Assembly (NCBI GenBank): GCA_964369405.1
Contig: CAYJGB010000032.1
Coordinates: 1 to 19,078 of the forward strand
Source: CAYJFG01 sp964369405
Lineage (GTDB): Bacteria > Bacillota > Clostridia > Oscillospirales > Acutalibacteraceae
Length of the DNA stretch: 19,078 bases
Reading direction: 5' to 3'
Below are positions 1 through 8,377 of this stretch, in pieces. The translations under genes and the position numbers were made by a program. The first letter of the stretch is position 1. Each line of letters begins with the position of its first letter. The notes under the pieces are model-generated. The model had not been told where the DNA came from, did not search any database, and saw only the letters and a program-made list of their open reading frames with translations.

Positions 1-156
1 AATATGTCCTTTAGTATCGTTAAATACTATTATTGTCTTATGTTTGCAACAAGGGCATTTTATACTTTTCGCTTTTATATAATTATTTATCTCTCTTATA
101 TTTACACTCTCCTTATAACTAATATTTGTTGGTATATTAACATCATATCTAATCAT
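1..156 (-). CDS. Small Cys-rich (zinc-ribbon-like) protein, N-terminal part only
   Basis: An open frame starts at the ATG whose first base is 156 and runs off the left edge, giving 52 residues. An AGGAG sits 6-7 bases upstream, and a consensus divergent promoter (236-264) points into it, so it is a real gene despite its length. The visible product begins MIRYDVNIPTNISY and contains IKCPCCKHKT at about residues 32-41, the first half of a possible zinc ribbon (CPxC type); a second Cys pair would lie beyond the edge. It occupies the place of the repressed early gene (xis in ICEBs1) opposite the repressor, so control by that repressor is inferred. It loosely recalls the small Cys-rich KTR proteins of Tn916-like elements, but the match is too short to name it. 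Confidence 0.7.
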   Translation of the reverse strand, partial: MIRYDVNIPTNISYKESVNIREINNYIKAKSIKCPCCKHKTIIVFNDTKGHI

Positions 157-180
157 AGCAATCTCCTTTTCAAATTTATA

Positions 181-209
181 TTGACTTATTTTGTTTCGTG
201 TGATATTAT
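181..209 (+). promoter_or_regulatory. Promoter of the repressor-protease operon
   Basis: TTGACT at 181-186 and TATTAT at 204-209 are separated by exactly 17 bases. Transcription would start near 216 and give a leader of about 95 bases before the repressor ATG at 310. A weak operator-like dyad (184-199) overlaps the -35, and a further site (216-231) covers the predicted start point, which suggests autoregulation. Confidence 0.75.
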
Positions 210-288
210 AAATATACGAAATATATTACGCTTAGATTTTAGCACGAATTTTAATTCATGTCAACAGTTTTTACGAAAAAATATTCGT
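184..288. promoter_or_regulatory. Operator array ACGAA-N6-TTCRT between divergent promoters
   Basis: Two clear 16-bp dyads share the form ACGAA-N6-TTC(A/G)T, at 244-259 and 273-288. A partly matching copy (ACGAA-N6-TACGC) lies at 216-231, and a weaker one (ACTTA-N6-TTCGT) at 184-199. Start-to-start spacings are 32, 28 and 29 bases, close to three helical turns. The sites overlap the -35 and start point of the rightward promoter, and the spacer and upstream region of the leftward one. This fits a cI/ImmR-type repressor that acts on both promoters. The binding protein is inferred to be the product of the adjacent repressor gene. Confidence 0.6.
236..264 (-). promoter_or_regulatory. Divergent promoter for the Cys-rich gene
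   Basis: On the minus strand TTGACA (259-264) and TAAAAT (236-241) are separated by exactly 17 bases. A near-perfect dyad, CACGAATTTTAATTCATG (243-260), fills the spacer, so a repressor bound there would block RNA polymerase directly. The predicted transcript has a leader of about 75 bases and reads the truncated gene at 156-1. Confidence 0.75.
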
Positions 289-309
289 TATACAGAAAGA
301 GGTTATATT

Positions 310-714
310 ATGGCATTTAACGATAGATTGAAAGAAAAAAGAATTGAGGCTGGACTTAAACAAGTTGAGCTTGCTGAAATTATAGGTATTAGTGATAGAA
401 CTATTCAAAATTATGAAGCCGGCACATCCAAACCTAAAAATTTTGATTTAGTTTATAAAATTGCACAAGCACTAGATACTACTATTGACTATTTACTAGA
501 TAACAATGATAACCTTGCACTTAAAGCACATAAAAAAGGTGGGGCAAAATGTGCAAGAGATATAAGAGAGTTAACTTCAGAGGTTAGTGGTCTGTTTTCT
601 GGTGGTTCTTTGTCGGAAGATGAAATTGATGCAGCAATGAAAGCAATAAATGAAGCATACTGGATATCAAAAGAAAAGAATAAAAAATACACACCAAAAA
701 AATATTTGAGATAA
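310..714 (+). CDS. immR: cI/ImmR-type HTH repressor of the element
   Basis: This 134-residue DNA-binding repressor probably controls the ICE. Residues ~5-62 form an XRE/HTH_3 domain (LKEKRIEAGLKQVELAE, then IGISDRTIQNYEAG as helix-turn-helix). The charged C-terminus ends in AYWISKEKNKKYTPKKYLR, an ending I associate with repressors of clostridial ICEs (from memory). The frame is open back to position 4, but the ATG at 310 is chosen: AAGAGG (297-302) lies just upstream, the HTH begins right after it, and the upstream part would be translated operator DNA. It is followed 32 bases later by an ImmA-like protease, and four operator-like dyads lie in front of it. By analogy with ICEBs1, it would hold the element silent until cleaved by its partner. 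The regulatory role is inferred from family and layout. Confidence 0.85.
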   Translation: MAFNDRLKEKRIEAGLKQVELAEIIGISDRTIQNYEAGTSKPKNFDLVYKIAQALDTTIDYLLDNNDNLALKAHKKGGAKCARDIRELTSEVSGLFSGGSLSEDEIDAAMKAINEAYWISKEKNKKYTPKKYLR

Positions 715-746
715 ATTAATTTAGTATTATATTGGAGGGAAAACCT

Positions 747-1235
747 TTGAACACTATACAAATTGCTGACATAGCTAATAAGTTAGTATCAAACAGTGGT
801 AGTAGAAATCCATTTACAATTGCTAGTGACTTAGGTATTGAAGTGATATTTTGTGATGATTTTGATACATTAAAGGGAATGTACTCAATAATCAAACGTA
901 ACAGATTTATATTTATTAATAGCAATTTAGACGAAAATATGCAAAAAGTAGTTTGTGCCCATGAAATCGGACACGACCAGCTACATAGGCACTTTGCTAA
1001 AGATAAATTTTTACAAGAATTTATGCTTTATGATATGACAAGCATTCCAGAATATGAGGCAAATACACTAGCTGCTGAAATACTAATTGATACTGATGAG
1101 ATATTAGAAGATATTTTAATTTACAACTTTTCAAATGAACAAATAGCTAATAAATTAGATGTTGATTTAAACTTAGTTAATTTAAAAATATCATGCCTTT
1201 ATAAAAAAGGTTATAATGTAAATCCTCAGTATTAA
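747..1235 (+). CDS. immA: ImmA/IrrE-family metallopeptidase (anti-repressor)
   Basis: This 162-residue zinc peptidase has the HEIGH signature at residues 72-76 (two His ligands and the catalytic Glu) and a downstream EYEANTLAAEIL segment whose E104 is the likely third ligand, as in COG2856 proteins. It lacks an N-terminal HTH, so it is the stand-alone ImmA form. The frame is open from a TTG at 732, but the TTG at 747 is chosen because GGAGG (734-738) sits 8 bases before it. It is cotranscribed with the repressor. In ICEBs1 such a protease cuts ImmR after DNA damage or quorum signals and frees the transfer genes; that role here is inferred from the family and pairing. A strong hairpin follows the stop by 15 bases. 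Confidence 0.88.
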   Translation: MNTIQIADIANKLVSNSGSRNPFTIASDLGIEVIFCDDFDTLKGMYSIIKRNRFIFINSNLDENMQKVVCAHEIGHDQLHRHFAKDKFLQEFMLYDMTSIPEYEANTLAAEILIDTDEILEDILIYNFSNEQIANKLDVDLNLVNLKISCLYKKGYNVNPQY

Positions 1236-1250
1236 TTTAATCCACAATGT

Positions 1251-1295
1251 AAAACAACCTAATCACTTCACGTTATGTGGTGATTAGGTTGTTTT
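1251..1295. terminator. Strong hairpin, first of two near-identical copies
   Basis: Perfect 16-base arms AAAACAACCTAATCAC (1251-1266) and GTGATTAGGTTGTTTT (1280-1295) enclose a loop region in which CAC and GTG can pair further around GTTAT. The A-run on the left and T-run on the right make it a plausible bidirectional intrinsic terminator, ending the repressor-protease operon. It matches 43 of 45 positions of the hairpin at 9618-9662, in the same orientation. Confidence 0.85.
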
Positions 1296-1343
1296 GTCAA
1301 AATCATCTCATATTAGATAAATTATATACTATTATTATAAACA

Positions 1344-1372
1344 TTGACAAATTAATATATATTTTGTATAAT
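1344..1372 (+). promoter_or_regulatory. Consensus promoter of the three-gene cassette
   Basis: TTGACA (1344-1349) and TATAAT (1367-1372) are both perfect sigma-A hexamers with a 17-base spacer. The start point would be near 1379, so the ATG at 1377 cannot be the translation start and the one at 1416 is supported. I see no operator-like dyad, so the operon may be constitutively expressed. Confidence 0.85.
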
Positions 1373-1415
1373 TAATATGTGGTTGTTTTTCACTATATTA
1401 TTAAGAGGTGTTATT

Positions 1416-4400
1416 ATGAGGAAAGAGAAAAAAGTACTATTACTAATTGAAATTAAAAACTCTAGTGATAATTATGCTAAGCTAATGCAACTCATAGAAT
1501 TAGCTGAATTCAATTCATTTAAAAACATACATGTACAATCAAAAAATTCTGTTAAATTCAATGAAGATGAGGATATATTCAAGAGCATCCACGTACAATC
1601 GAAAGAAATCACTGAATCGTATGATGAAGTCTTGAAGACATGCCTAGAATCATCTAACAAGCAAGTCAAATCTCTAGATGATTTCTTAAAATCTGTTGAA
1701 AACTCTAAAAATAATAATCGTGAACTTGAATTTTATTACGCAGTTATTATTAATAACAATGACAAATTTGATATTGTAAATCTACAGAATTATTTCCTTA
1801 TACTACAGCTTTATGAATCAATATGCAATAAAATTACCTTAATTTTTAGAGGCAAAGATGGCAAATGCTTACAAGATGATATGTATTTTAAATTATCTCA
1901 TTTTTTACAATTTATTAATAAAAATTTTAAAAATATTTTTGTACTAGATAAAAATAATAGTTTAATAAAACTAATAGAAAATAATGATGGTGTCCAAAAA
2001 ACTTTTTTGCCTTTATTTGAAATTGATGAAACAAGCAAAAATTTATTGACTAAAAATATTAATATTAAATATAATATTTCTTCTTTGACTACAGAATGGA
2101 AATATTTGTATAAAAATTTCACGGTACCTGATTCTACGGAAACATATACAAAAATATCAGAACTTTTAAATATTAGCAGTAAAATTTTATTCAATAATTT
2201 AAATGGTAATGATTTTAATAAAAACATTAATATAAATGGTGAAAAAAAAACTCGTAAAACTTTATTACTTGAAATATTTAAAAATATTTTTAATGGTGAA
2301 AACATAAATATTATTACATTATTATTTTTTTCTGCTCTAATAGCCACAAATTCAACTGAAGATTTATGTGATTTTGACAAAATAAAAAAATACTATAAAA
2401 ATATAATAAACTTATCACAAGCAGTAATTGAGCTACTCGATAATATAGTTAATCACTCTCAATTAAAAAAAGGTTTTTTTACATTTCGAATTCAAAAGAA
2501 TGAAGAACATATTAACAAACAATTTAAAAAATATGATATTTTAAATAAAACAGCATTAGAGATTTATGTATCTGATATTAATATAAATAATAATATAATT
2601 TCAAACTTCGCAAATAGCCAAAAAGGAGCTTTTCTATACGATTATTTAAACACGACTAAACTATCTGATTTTTTTGAAGAAAATTCAAATAGTGTTAATA
2701 CACCATGGTCAAAACTTAAAGAGACACAAAAAAAGGGGTATTGTCACGGTTTGTATACATTTAGAGATTCTATAAAAACATTTAATGGGGCATTTATAAT
2801 CAAAAGTTCTGAAACATATTTAGCAAACGAAAATCATTACTATTATAAAAATTATCAACAACACATTGAAAGTTATGTTGATTTGTTTGAAAAAAAGCAA
2901 TCACTTCCTGGTACACAGTTTTCATTTATCATAAATAATTTACAGAATAACTTTATTGAAGAAATTTCTTTTGATACTAATATTTTCAACACAACTTATG
3001 ATGATTTAGTTAATCTTCTTGATATTGATTTATCATGGACTGGAATTGAATATGATATATTTGATAGGCACTTAGCTGGAAATCATGAATACAATTCACA
3101 ACTTTACAAAGAAGATCTTATTAAAAAAATTAAATACGATATAAACAAAGATATGAATAAGTGCATTAATGATGAAAAATTCTTAAATGATATCAAAAAA
3201 ACTATTTTAAATATTGATTTAAGTAAATTTGATAATTATTCTAACTTTAAACCTCTTGAATTGGATGTACTCTGCAAATGTTTACTTACTTCTAATTATT
3301 TTTCTAATTACTATTGTATAGTTTTTGATAATGTTGATTCTAAGTTTGTTTCTAAATTTGTTTCAACATACAAAATAGAATATAATTCTAATGATGAAAT
3401 ATTAAATATTTTATTTAAGCCAAAACAATTAAATAATGAATTCTGTTTTGAAAATGCGACTACTTTATACAACATTTTAAAAAACACCGATAACGCACTA
3501 CTAGAACAATCAAAAAATGTTTTTGCAGTATATCTTATTTTTAAAAAAACCGCTGATACAAATATGTCTATGTTCGAAAGTGAAATGTATAACAGAGCTA
3601 AAAATAATATTTTATCTTCGAATAATTTAAATCAAGGCTATAAAATCGAAAATACTCATTTAAGATTAGGTAATAAAATACATATTGACGATTTTTACGA
3701 GATGTCTTTATTTTTTGAAAATATTCATTACGCATACTACACAGCCTATTTTTTATTAAAAAAAATAATGGAAACACTTGAGAATTTAGATAATGTTGAT
3801 GAAGAAATACACACCATTCTGTTATATGGATATGCATCATATTCAGGCAACCTAGTGTGGTCGATATTACAAATGTTAGAAAAGCATCTAAAAAACAAAT
3901 CTAAAACTATAAAAATAGAATTTGCTATATATCAATGTGATTTACAGTTAAAATCTACTAAACGAAGTGTTCAAATGTATTATAGTTTTGACCCAAATAA
4001 ACTAGAACATGAAAAAATTCACTTAATACAAATCGTCCCTATTGTTTCAACATTAAAAACATTTTATAAAATGAATAATACTCTGAATTTCGATTTAAGT
4101 GAAAAAACTGATAAAAAAATTACAATTGATTCCAAATTAAATTTAACAGCATGTTGGGTAAAGAATGATGAAATTCACTCATATTTTAATACAGGTAAAT
4201 TGTGGACAAAAATAGACAACACTAATAAAAAAATTGAATTACCTAACAAAGAAATAATCCATTTTTTAATATCTATTGAGAGTATTTGGAGAGATCCATT
4301 AGAATGTGAAAAATGTTTTCCTACTGATGTTTTAATGGAATATCCATTAGTTGAAACTGATTTAACCTCTACTGTACCTACTCAGCAAATGTACAGAGAG

Positions 4401-7400
4401 AATCTTAGCAATTACCAATATCTTTTAGATGAACATGAAAAAAATATTAATTATCAACGAATATCTAAATTATATAAACATGTACATTATAAACATGTAA
4501 AAAGAGGAGAAAATCACTATCAGTATTATATAATTTTAAGAAACTATTTTTTGGCTAATAAAGATGATATAAAAAACTGGATTATTAACTTGAATAAAAA
4601 TTGTACTGATGAAAATGCTAATGCTTTTAATATACTAGTTATTCCAAAACATGAAAGTAATGTAGAATTCGGACAATTTTTTCACGAATACTATTTTAAA
4701 GGAAATGCTGACAGTATTATAATAAACACTGAAAAAGTGTTTAGAAGTAATTTCGAGTTAGAATATCAAGGGCTGAAATACAGAATTGATGAAGCTATAA
4801 ATAACAAACGTGAAATTAAATTTTATTATTTAGATACTGGTCTGTATAGCGGTACTACATTTAGACGAACAGAAAGTCTTATTTTGTATTTTTTCCCCAA
4901 TCATAATAAAAGATATGTATTTGAGCGTGTATTTCTATTATTAAACAGAAACTCAAATAAATCAAAAGAAAATTACGTTGATAAAGAACATTTTCATAGC
5001 TACGTACATTTAAATATTTCTGCAATAAGATCTTTTGGTGATAGTTGTATTGTCTGTACATCTGAAAGTGAAGGGAAAAAATTACATAAAATTTCTGTTA
5101 ATAAAGAATTATCTACCTATTGGTTAAAGAAAAAATCAGACCGTAAAATTACTGATTTTTCTAGTCTGGAAAATAGCGAGCTTAAAGATTACTTAATGTT
5201 AGCATGCACACATCACGCTACTAATTTAATTTCCTTAAACCGAGGTAAAAATGTTGAATCCTATTATAAAGCAATCATAAAATTTTTGTGCGAGTTAATT
5301 GATAATACGATTTCTGAAAAACCTTTATTTAAATTACCACTTAAGAAACTAGAACATGAATATTTAAACATAGATAGCAATAACAATTTGTTAAAATTAG
5401 GTTTTAAAATATTATCAAAACCTTTTTTAAGTTATGATTACAAGCATAAATGTGCTATTCTTGATATATTATTATTAATATCAGAAATTTTGCTTGATAA
5501 CATTTATATTAAAGAGAATAAATTATATCATAAAACTAAAGAAAATAATATTGAAAATATTTCTAATAAAAGTTATATAATTAGTAGTTTAAATGATGTT
5601 GAAGAAATAATCACATATATAGAAAATGATGACAAAATGGTGGAAGTAGAATTCATTGTTAAAACTATTTTTTTATGTTTATCCGAGATTAAAAGTAATT
5701 ATCTATATAACGAAAACACAATATTATCTTTTACAGATTTAATAAACAATATAAATTTACAAACATATAGCAAAAGCTCAGTAGACGATTTAAAAATTTT
5801 ATATGCGAGTTGTGTTCAAAAAGTAATCAATACCAGCAGTGATGAAATAAAAAGCGTTAAACTGGAAGAAATCACAAAAAAACTATTTGAAGATAAGAGT
5901 CACTACGACAATAAAAATTTACAGTCTATATTAGAATTATTATATATGGAGAATATACAAATTATTTTTAATGCCATATTAGAGATAAATACATTTGATT
6001 GTGAAGACAAAATTTCACAGTACATTTCACAGTACATTGATAATAATAGTAACTTAAATAAATTTATTGACAATACACAAGATGTATTAATTGCTTTAAA
6101 AGAGATTTACAAAATTTTGAATCAAACATCTAAATCAGGTAATGATAATATAAACAATGATATAGTAAATAAATATAAAAATTTTAAAAGTGCCTTATTG
6201 GATTTAACTAAAAAACATTTTAAAAGTTCATATCATGATGATTCTGTAATTATTTTTGGTTTGCACTCAGAAAAAGCAAATGATAACAAGAAAAATTATT
6301 TAAACTTACCTGAATTTTTTGTAATTGAAAACATTGACGACATTGAGCTAAGTACAGAAAGTGAAAATATACTAAATAAAAATTGGGGAAACATTAAAAC
6401 AATCATAAATGATGCTAATCTAATTTCAAAAGGTTATTATTACATTGAATCAACTGCTGACAGTGAGAAAAAATATGACATTATAATACAAATAAATAAT
6501 GTTTACGACTTAAAAAAATATAATATAGATAATGATAATATCTTAAATTTATCTCCTATATATATTTATATTCAATCTAACTCTAGCCTACTTTCAAATT
6601 TAAATTTAATTAGATTGATACTTATGTTTAGAAATAGTTTAACATCTTGGTTAATTAAAGATTTTAACAACAATACTTTTTCACAATTTGCACAACAGAA
6701 AAAAATCAGTAAAATATTGCTTAAAGATAGAGTAGCAGACCACATTGATGTCGATTTGCTTTCATCTATGCAAAAAACTGTTATGACTATTGCTACTGAT
6801 GACAATGGAAAGGGAAATCTTCTGAATACAATGCTAGAAAAAGATTATATTACATCAGAATTCAAACTTCCAAGACCAACTGACATTTTAACAGCAAGCA
6901 ATCTAAATGATACTGTTTATTTTCATTTAATATTATCATATGTAAATGCTAAAATAGCAAGGTTATATAGAACAGTAATATACTGTGAGGTGTTTTATGA
7001 AAGCTTATCTTCTAACTTTATGCAAAAACACTATGTTCGTAATGATGAGCTTAATAACAATAAACTTAAAAGCCCATTAATATCTCTTGACCAAATATTA
7101 GAAACTAAAATTTATAATCGTTATTACCGTACGAATCTATTTTATCCATTTTATGGGCTTTGTAATTTTGAAGTTCAAAACACTCCAGTAATTACAGAAA
7201 CTTTTAGTAAATTTATTTCAGATTTACGTGAAAAACTATCTATTTTTAAGATTGAATCTAACAATGAATTCTATTATTCAGTTGAATATTTTGCTTGTTT
7301 ATTCATAGACTATATTTATTCAGCTATGAAAAATAGTGAAATATGGGTTTCAAAAAAAATCAGCGAAGATGTAGTTTTACGGATAAATGAGTGTATAGAG

Positions 7401-7718
7401 AAAAAAGATAAACTAACAACAATTAAAATATACCGTATACAAAACACTGAACATAACTGTGATACACTAGTTATAGAAAACGCAACCCATCGTTTTAATA
7501 ATAATAATGGGTTGTCGCTTATCTCGTTTGAGTGGTATATAGATAATTTGTTCTCTTTAAACAATGACCAAAAACTTAACAACGAATCTAATAAAGAATC
7601 TGAGGAAAAAACTAATAAATTGATATATTTTGAAAAAGAGCAAGTAGCTGAAAATAAAATAAATATTTTTCGTCTTAAGTTAAATATTTTGAAAAAGGAG
7701 CAACCTAATGACTTATAA
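1416..7718 (+). CDS. Giant GHKL-ATPase / phosphoribosyltransferase-like protein of unknown function
   Basis: A 2100-residue, Asn/Lys/Ile-rich cytoplasmic protein I cannot place in a named family. The start is the ATG with AGAGGTG (1404-1410) before it. Residues ~300-515 read as a GHKL (histidine kinase/Hsp90/MutL-like) ATPase. The N-box is ELLDNIVNHS (E339, N343, H347). The G1 strand is EIYVSD (D387) with no glycine after it. GYCHGLYTFRDSIKTFNGA (441 on) fits the G2 lid, and PGTQFSFIIN (~498) fits the last strand. A strand-loop ILLYGYASYSG lies at ~801-811. Residues ~1065-1250 look like a phosphoribosyltransferase fold, with strand FNILVIPKHES (1071) and a PRPP-loop-like DTGLYSGTT (1140-1148). 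Next comes a long helical part, then a C-terminal region (LMFRNSLTSWL near 1739; NNGLSLISFEW near 2032) that faintly recalls a second kinase-like module. It overlaps the next gene by 11 bases. Domain calls come from motif reading only. A role in defence is inferred from context. Confidence 0.7.
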   Translation: MRKEKKVLLLIEIKNSSDNYAKLMQLIELAEFNSFKNIHVQSKNSVKFNEDEDIFKSIHVQSKEITESYDEVLKTCLESSNKQVKSLDDFLKSVENSKNNNRELEFYYAVIINNNDKFDIVNLQNYFLILQLYESICNKITLIFRGKDGKCLQDDMYFKLSHFLQFINKNFKNIFVLDKNNSLIKLIENNDGVQKTFLPLFEIDETSKNLLTKNINIKYNISSLTTEWKYLYKNFTVPDSTETYTKISELLNISSKILFNNLNGNDFNKNININGEKKTRKTLLLEIFKNIFNGENINIITLLFFSALIATNSTEDLCDFDKIKKYYKNIINLSQAVIELLDNIVNHSQLKKGFFTFRIQKNEEHINKQFKKYDILNKTALEIYVSDININNNIISNFANSQKGAFLYDYLNTTKLSDFFEENSNSVNTPWSKLKETQKKGYCHGLYTFRDSIKTFNGAFIIKSSETYLANENHYYYKNYQQHIESYVDLFEKKQSLPGTQFSFIINNLQNNFIEEISFDTNIFNTTYDDLVNLLDIDLSWTGIEYDIFDRHLAGNHEYNSQLYKEDLIKKIKYDINKDMNKCINDEKFLNDIKKTILNIDLSKFDNYSNFKPLELDVLCKCLLTSNYFSNYYCIVFDNVDSKFVSKFVSTYKIEYNSNDEILNILFKPKQLNNEFCFENATTLYNILKNTDNALLEQSKNVFAVYLIFKKTADTNMSMFESEMYNRAKNNILSSNNLNQGYKIENTHLRLGNKIHIDDFYEMSLFFENIHYAYYTAYFLLKKIMETLENLDNVDEEIHTILLYGYASYSGNLVWSILQMLEKHLKNKSKTIKIEFAIYQCDLQLKSTKRSVQMYYSFDPNKLEHEKIHLIQIVPIVSTLKTFYKMNNTLNFDLSEKTDKKITIDSKLNLTACWVKNDEIHSYFNTGKLWTKIDNTNKKIELPNKEIIHFLISIESIWRDPLECEKCFPTDVLMEYPLVETDLTSTVPTQQMYRENLSNYQYLLDEHEKNINYQRISKLYKHVHYKHVKRGENHYQYYIILRNYFLANKDDIKNWIINLNKNCTDENANAFNILVIPKHESNVEFGQFFHEYYFKGNADSIIINTEKVFRSNFELEYQGLKYRIDEAINNKREIKFYYLDTGLYSGTTFRRTESLILYFFPNHNKRYVFERVFLLLNRNSNKSKENYVDKEHFHSYVHLNISAIRSFGDSCIVCTSESEGKKLHKISVNKELSTYWLKKKSDRKITDFSSLENSELKDYLMLACTHHATNLISLNRGKNVESYYKAIIKFLCELIDNTISEKPLFKLPLKKLEHEYLNIDSNNNLLKLGFKILSKPFLSYDYKHKCAILDILLLISEILLDNIYIKENKLYHKTKENNIENISNKSYIISSLNDVEEIITYIENDDKMVEVEFIVKTIFLCLSEIKSNYLYNENTILSFTDLINNINLQTYSKSSVDDLKILYASCVQKVINTSSDEIKSVKLEEITKKLFEDKSHYDNKNLQSILELLYMENIQIIFNAILEINTFDCEDKISQYISQYIDNNSNLNKFIDNTQDVLIALKEIYKILNQTSKSGNDNINNDIVNKYKNFKSALLDLTKKHFKSSYHDDSVIIFGLHSEKANDNKKNYLNLPEFFVIENIDDIELSTESENILNKNWGNIKTIINDANLISKGYYYIESTADSEKKYDIIIQINNVYDLKKYNIDNDNILNLSPIYIYIQSNSSLLSNLNLIRLILMFRNSLTSWLIKDFNNNTFSQFAQQKKISKILLKDRVADHIDVDLLSSMQKTVMTIATDDNGKGNLLNTMLEKDYITSEFKLPRPTDILTASNLNDTVYFHLILSYVNAKIARLYRTVIYCEVFYESLSSNFMQKHYVRNDELNNNKLKSPLISLDQILETKIYNRYYRTNLFYPFYGLCNFEVQNTPVITETFSKFISDLREKLSIFKIESNNEFYYSVEYFACLFIDYIYSAMKNSEIWVSKKISEDVVLRINECIEKKDKLTTIKIYRIQNTEHNCDTLVIENATHRFNNNNGLSLISFEWYIDNLFSLNNDQKLNNESNKESEEKTNKLIYFEKEQVAENKINIFRLKLNILKKEQPNDL

Positions 7719-8376
7719 TTTTTATGTAATAGATGATAGATTTAATAGCATTTTTAGAGATTTTAATTATTTTGTATATAGTTATTATATACTACACAGA
7801 GAATTATCTTTCAATAAAAAGATTACTGAAATTGACAATATAAATATTACTTATTATCACTTATCAAATGAAATAACTAAATTTGATTATGAAATTGAAT
7901 TTAAAAATTTTGCAGATAGTTTAGACACTGAAAAATTAAAACAGCTTGATATTGATATATCCAAATCACCTGACTATCGTCACATAGATATTAATGATTT
8001 TTATGATAATGATAAACTAAGTAACACTGTTAATGATATTATAGCTGATAAATTTGAATTTGAAAATAAAGAAAATGAAACAAAAAATATTGTTTTACTT
8101 GATTTATTTCTTAGAGAAAATTTAGATTTAGATACTATAATGCAGCAAAAACCTGTATTATCTTCACATATTTATAAACATTTAATGCAAACTAATAAAA
8201 ATTTATTAATTTGCCCATATACAAATTACCATGACGATAATTCAAATTATTTAGATAATTGGACTACTCTTATCAATGACAAAAATACAAAAGTATATAG
8301 TCGTGGCGACTTATTTCTTTCGTATGGAATTAATAAAAAATTATATCATAATATATTTAATGATTGGAATGATTAA
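7708..8376 (+). CDS. Receiver-like (degenerate response-regulator) protein
   Basis: A 222-residue protein translated from the ATG at 7708, with AGGAG (7696-7700) 7 bases upstream and an 11-base overlap with the preceding gene, so the two are probably coupled. I do not recognise a close family. The pattern of a REC domain can be traced: an acidic pair after the first strand (FYVIDD, D9-D10), a strand ending in Asp in IVLLDLFLRE (D132, a candidate phosphoacceptor), a strand ending in Thr in LLICPYT (T172), and a last strand TKVYSRGDL, where an Arg stands roughly where a REC Lys is expected. The stretch between residues 15 and 125 is much longer than in an ordinary REC and is acidic. Paired with a GHKL protein, it suggests a two-component-like signalling step; this is inference, and the residues could coincide by chance. 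Confidence 0.6.
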   Translation: MTYNFYVIDDRFNSIFRDFNYFVYSYYILHRELSFNKKITEIDNINITYYHLSNEITKFDYEIEFKNFADSLDTEKLKQLDIDISKSPDYRHIDINDFYDNDKLSNTVNDIIADKFEFENKENETKNIVLLDLFLRENLDLDTIMQQKPVLSSHIYKHLMQTNKNLLICPYTNYHDDNSNYLDNWTTLINDKNTKVYSRGDLFLSYGINKKLYHNIFNDWND

Positions 8377-8377
8377 A

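Noticed and set aside
4..309. Plus-strand open frame running into the repressor from position 4
   Set aside because: It is low-complexity translation of the divergent gene and operator DNA with no ribosome site at its start. The minus strand here holds a gene with AGGAG and a promoter, and the repressor has its own AAGAGG and ATG at 310.
732..746. TTG at 732 as start of the protease gene
   Set aside because: The GGAGG that serves the TTG at 747 lies inside this extension, so 747 is favoured.
1377..1415. ATG at 1377 as start of the giant gene
   Set aside because: It lies at the predicted transcription start itself and has no ribosome site; the ATG at 1416 has AGAGGTG five bases upstream.
6013..6036. 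12-base tandem repeat (TTTCACAGTACA twice) in the giant gene
   Set aside because: Only two copies, in frame, encoding SQYISQYI; too small to be treated as a functional repeat or CRISPR-like array.
8276..8377. Upstream extension of the DUF2971 gene
   Set aside because: It would overlap the receiver-like gene by about 100 bases, and its residues are unrelated to the family. Starts just after the previous stop are more plausible.
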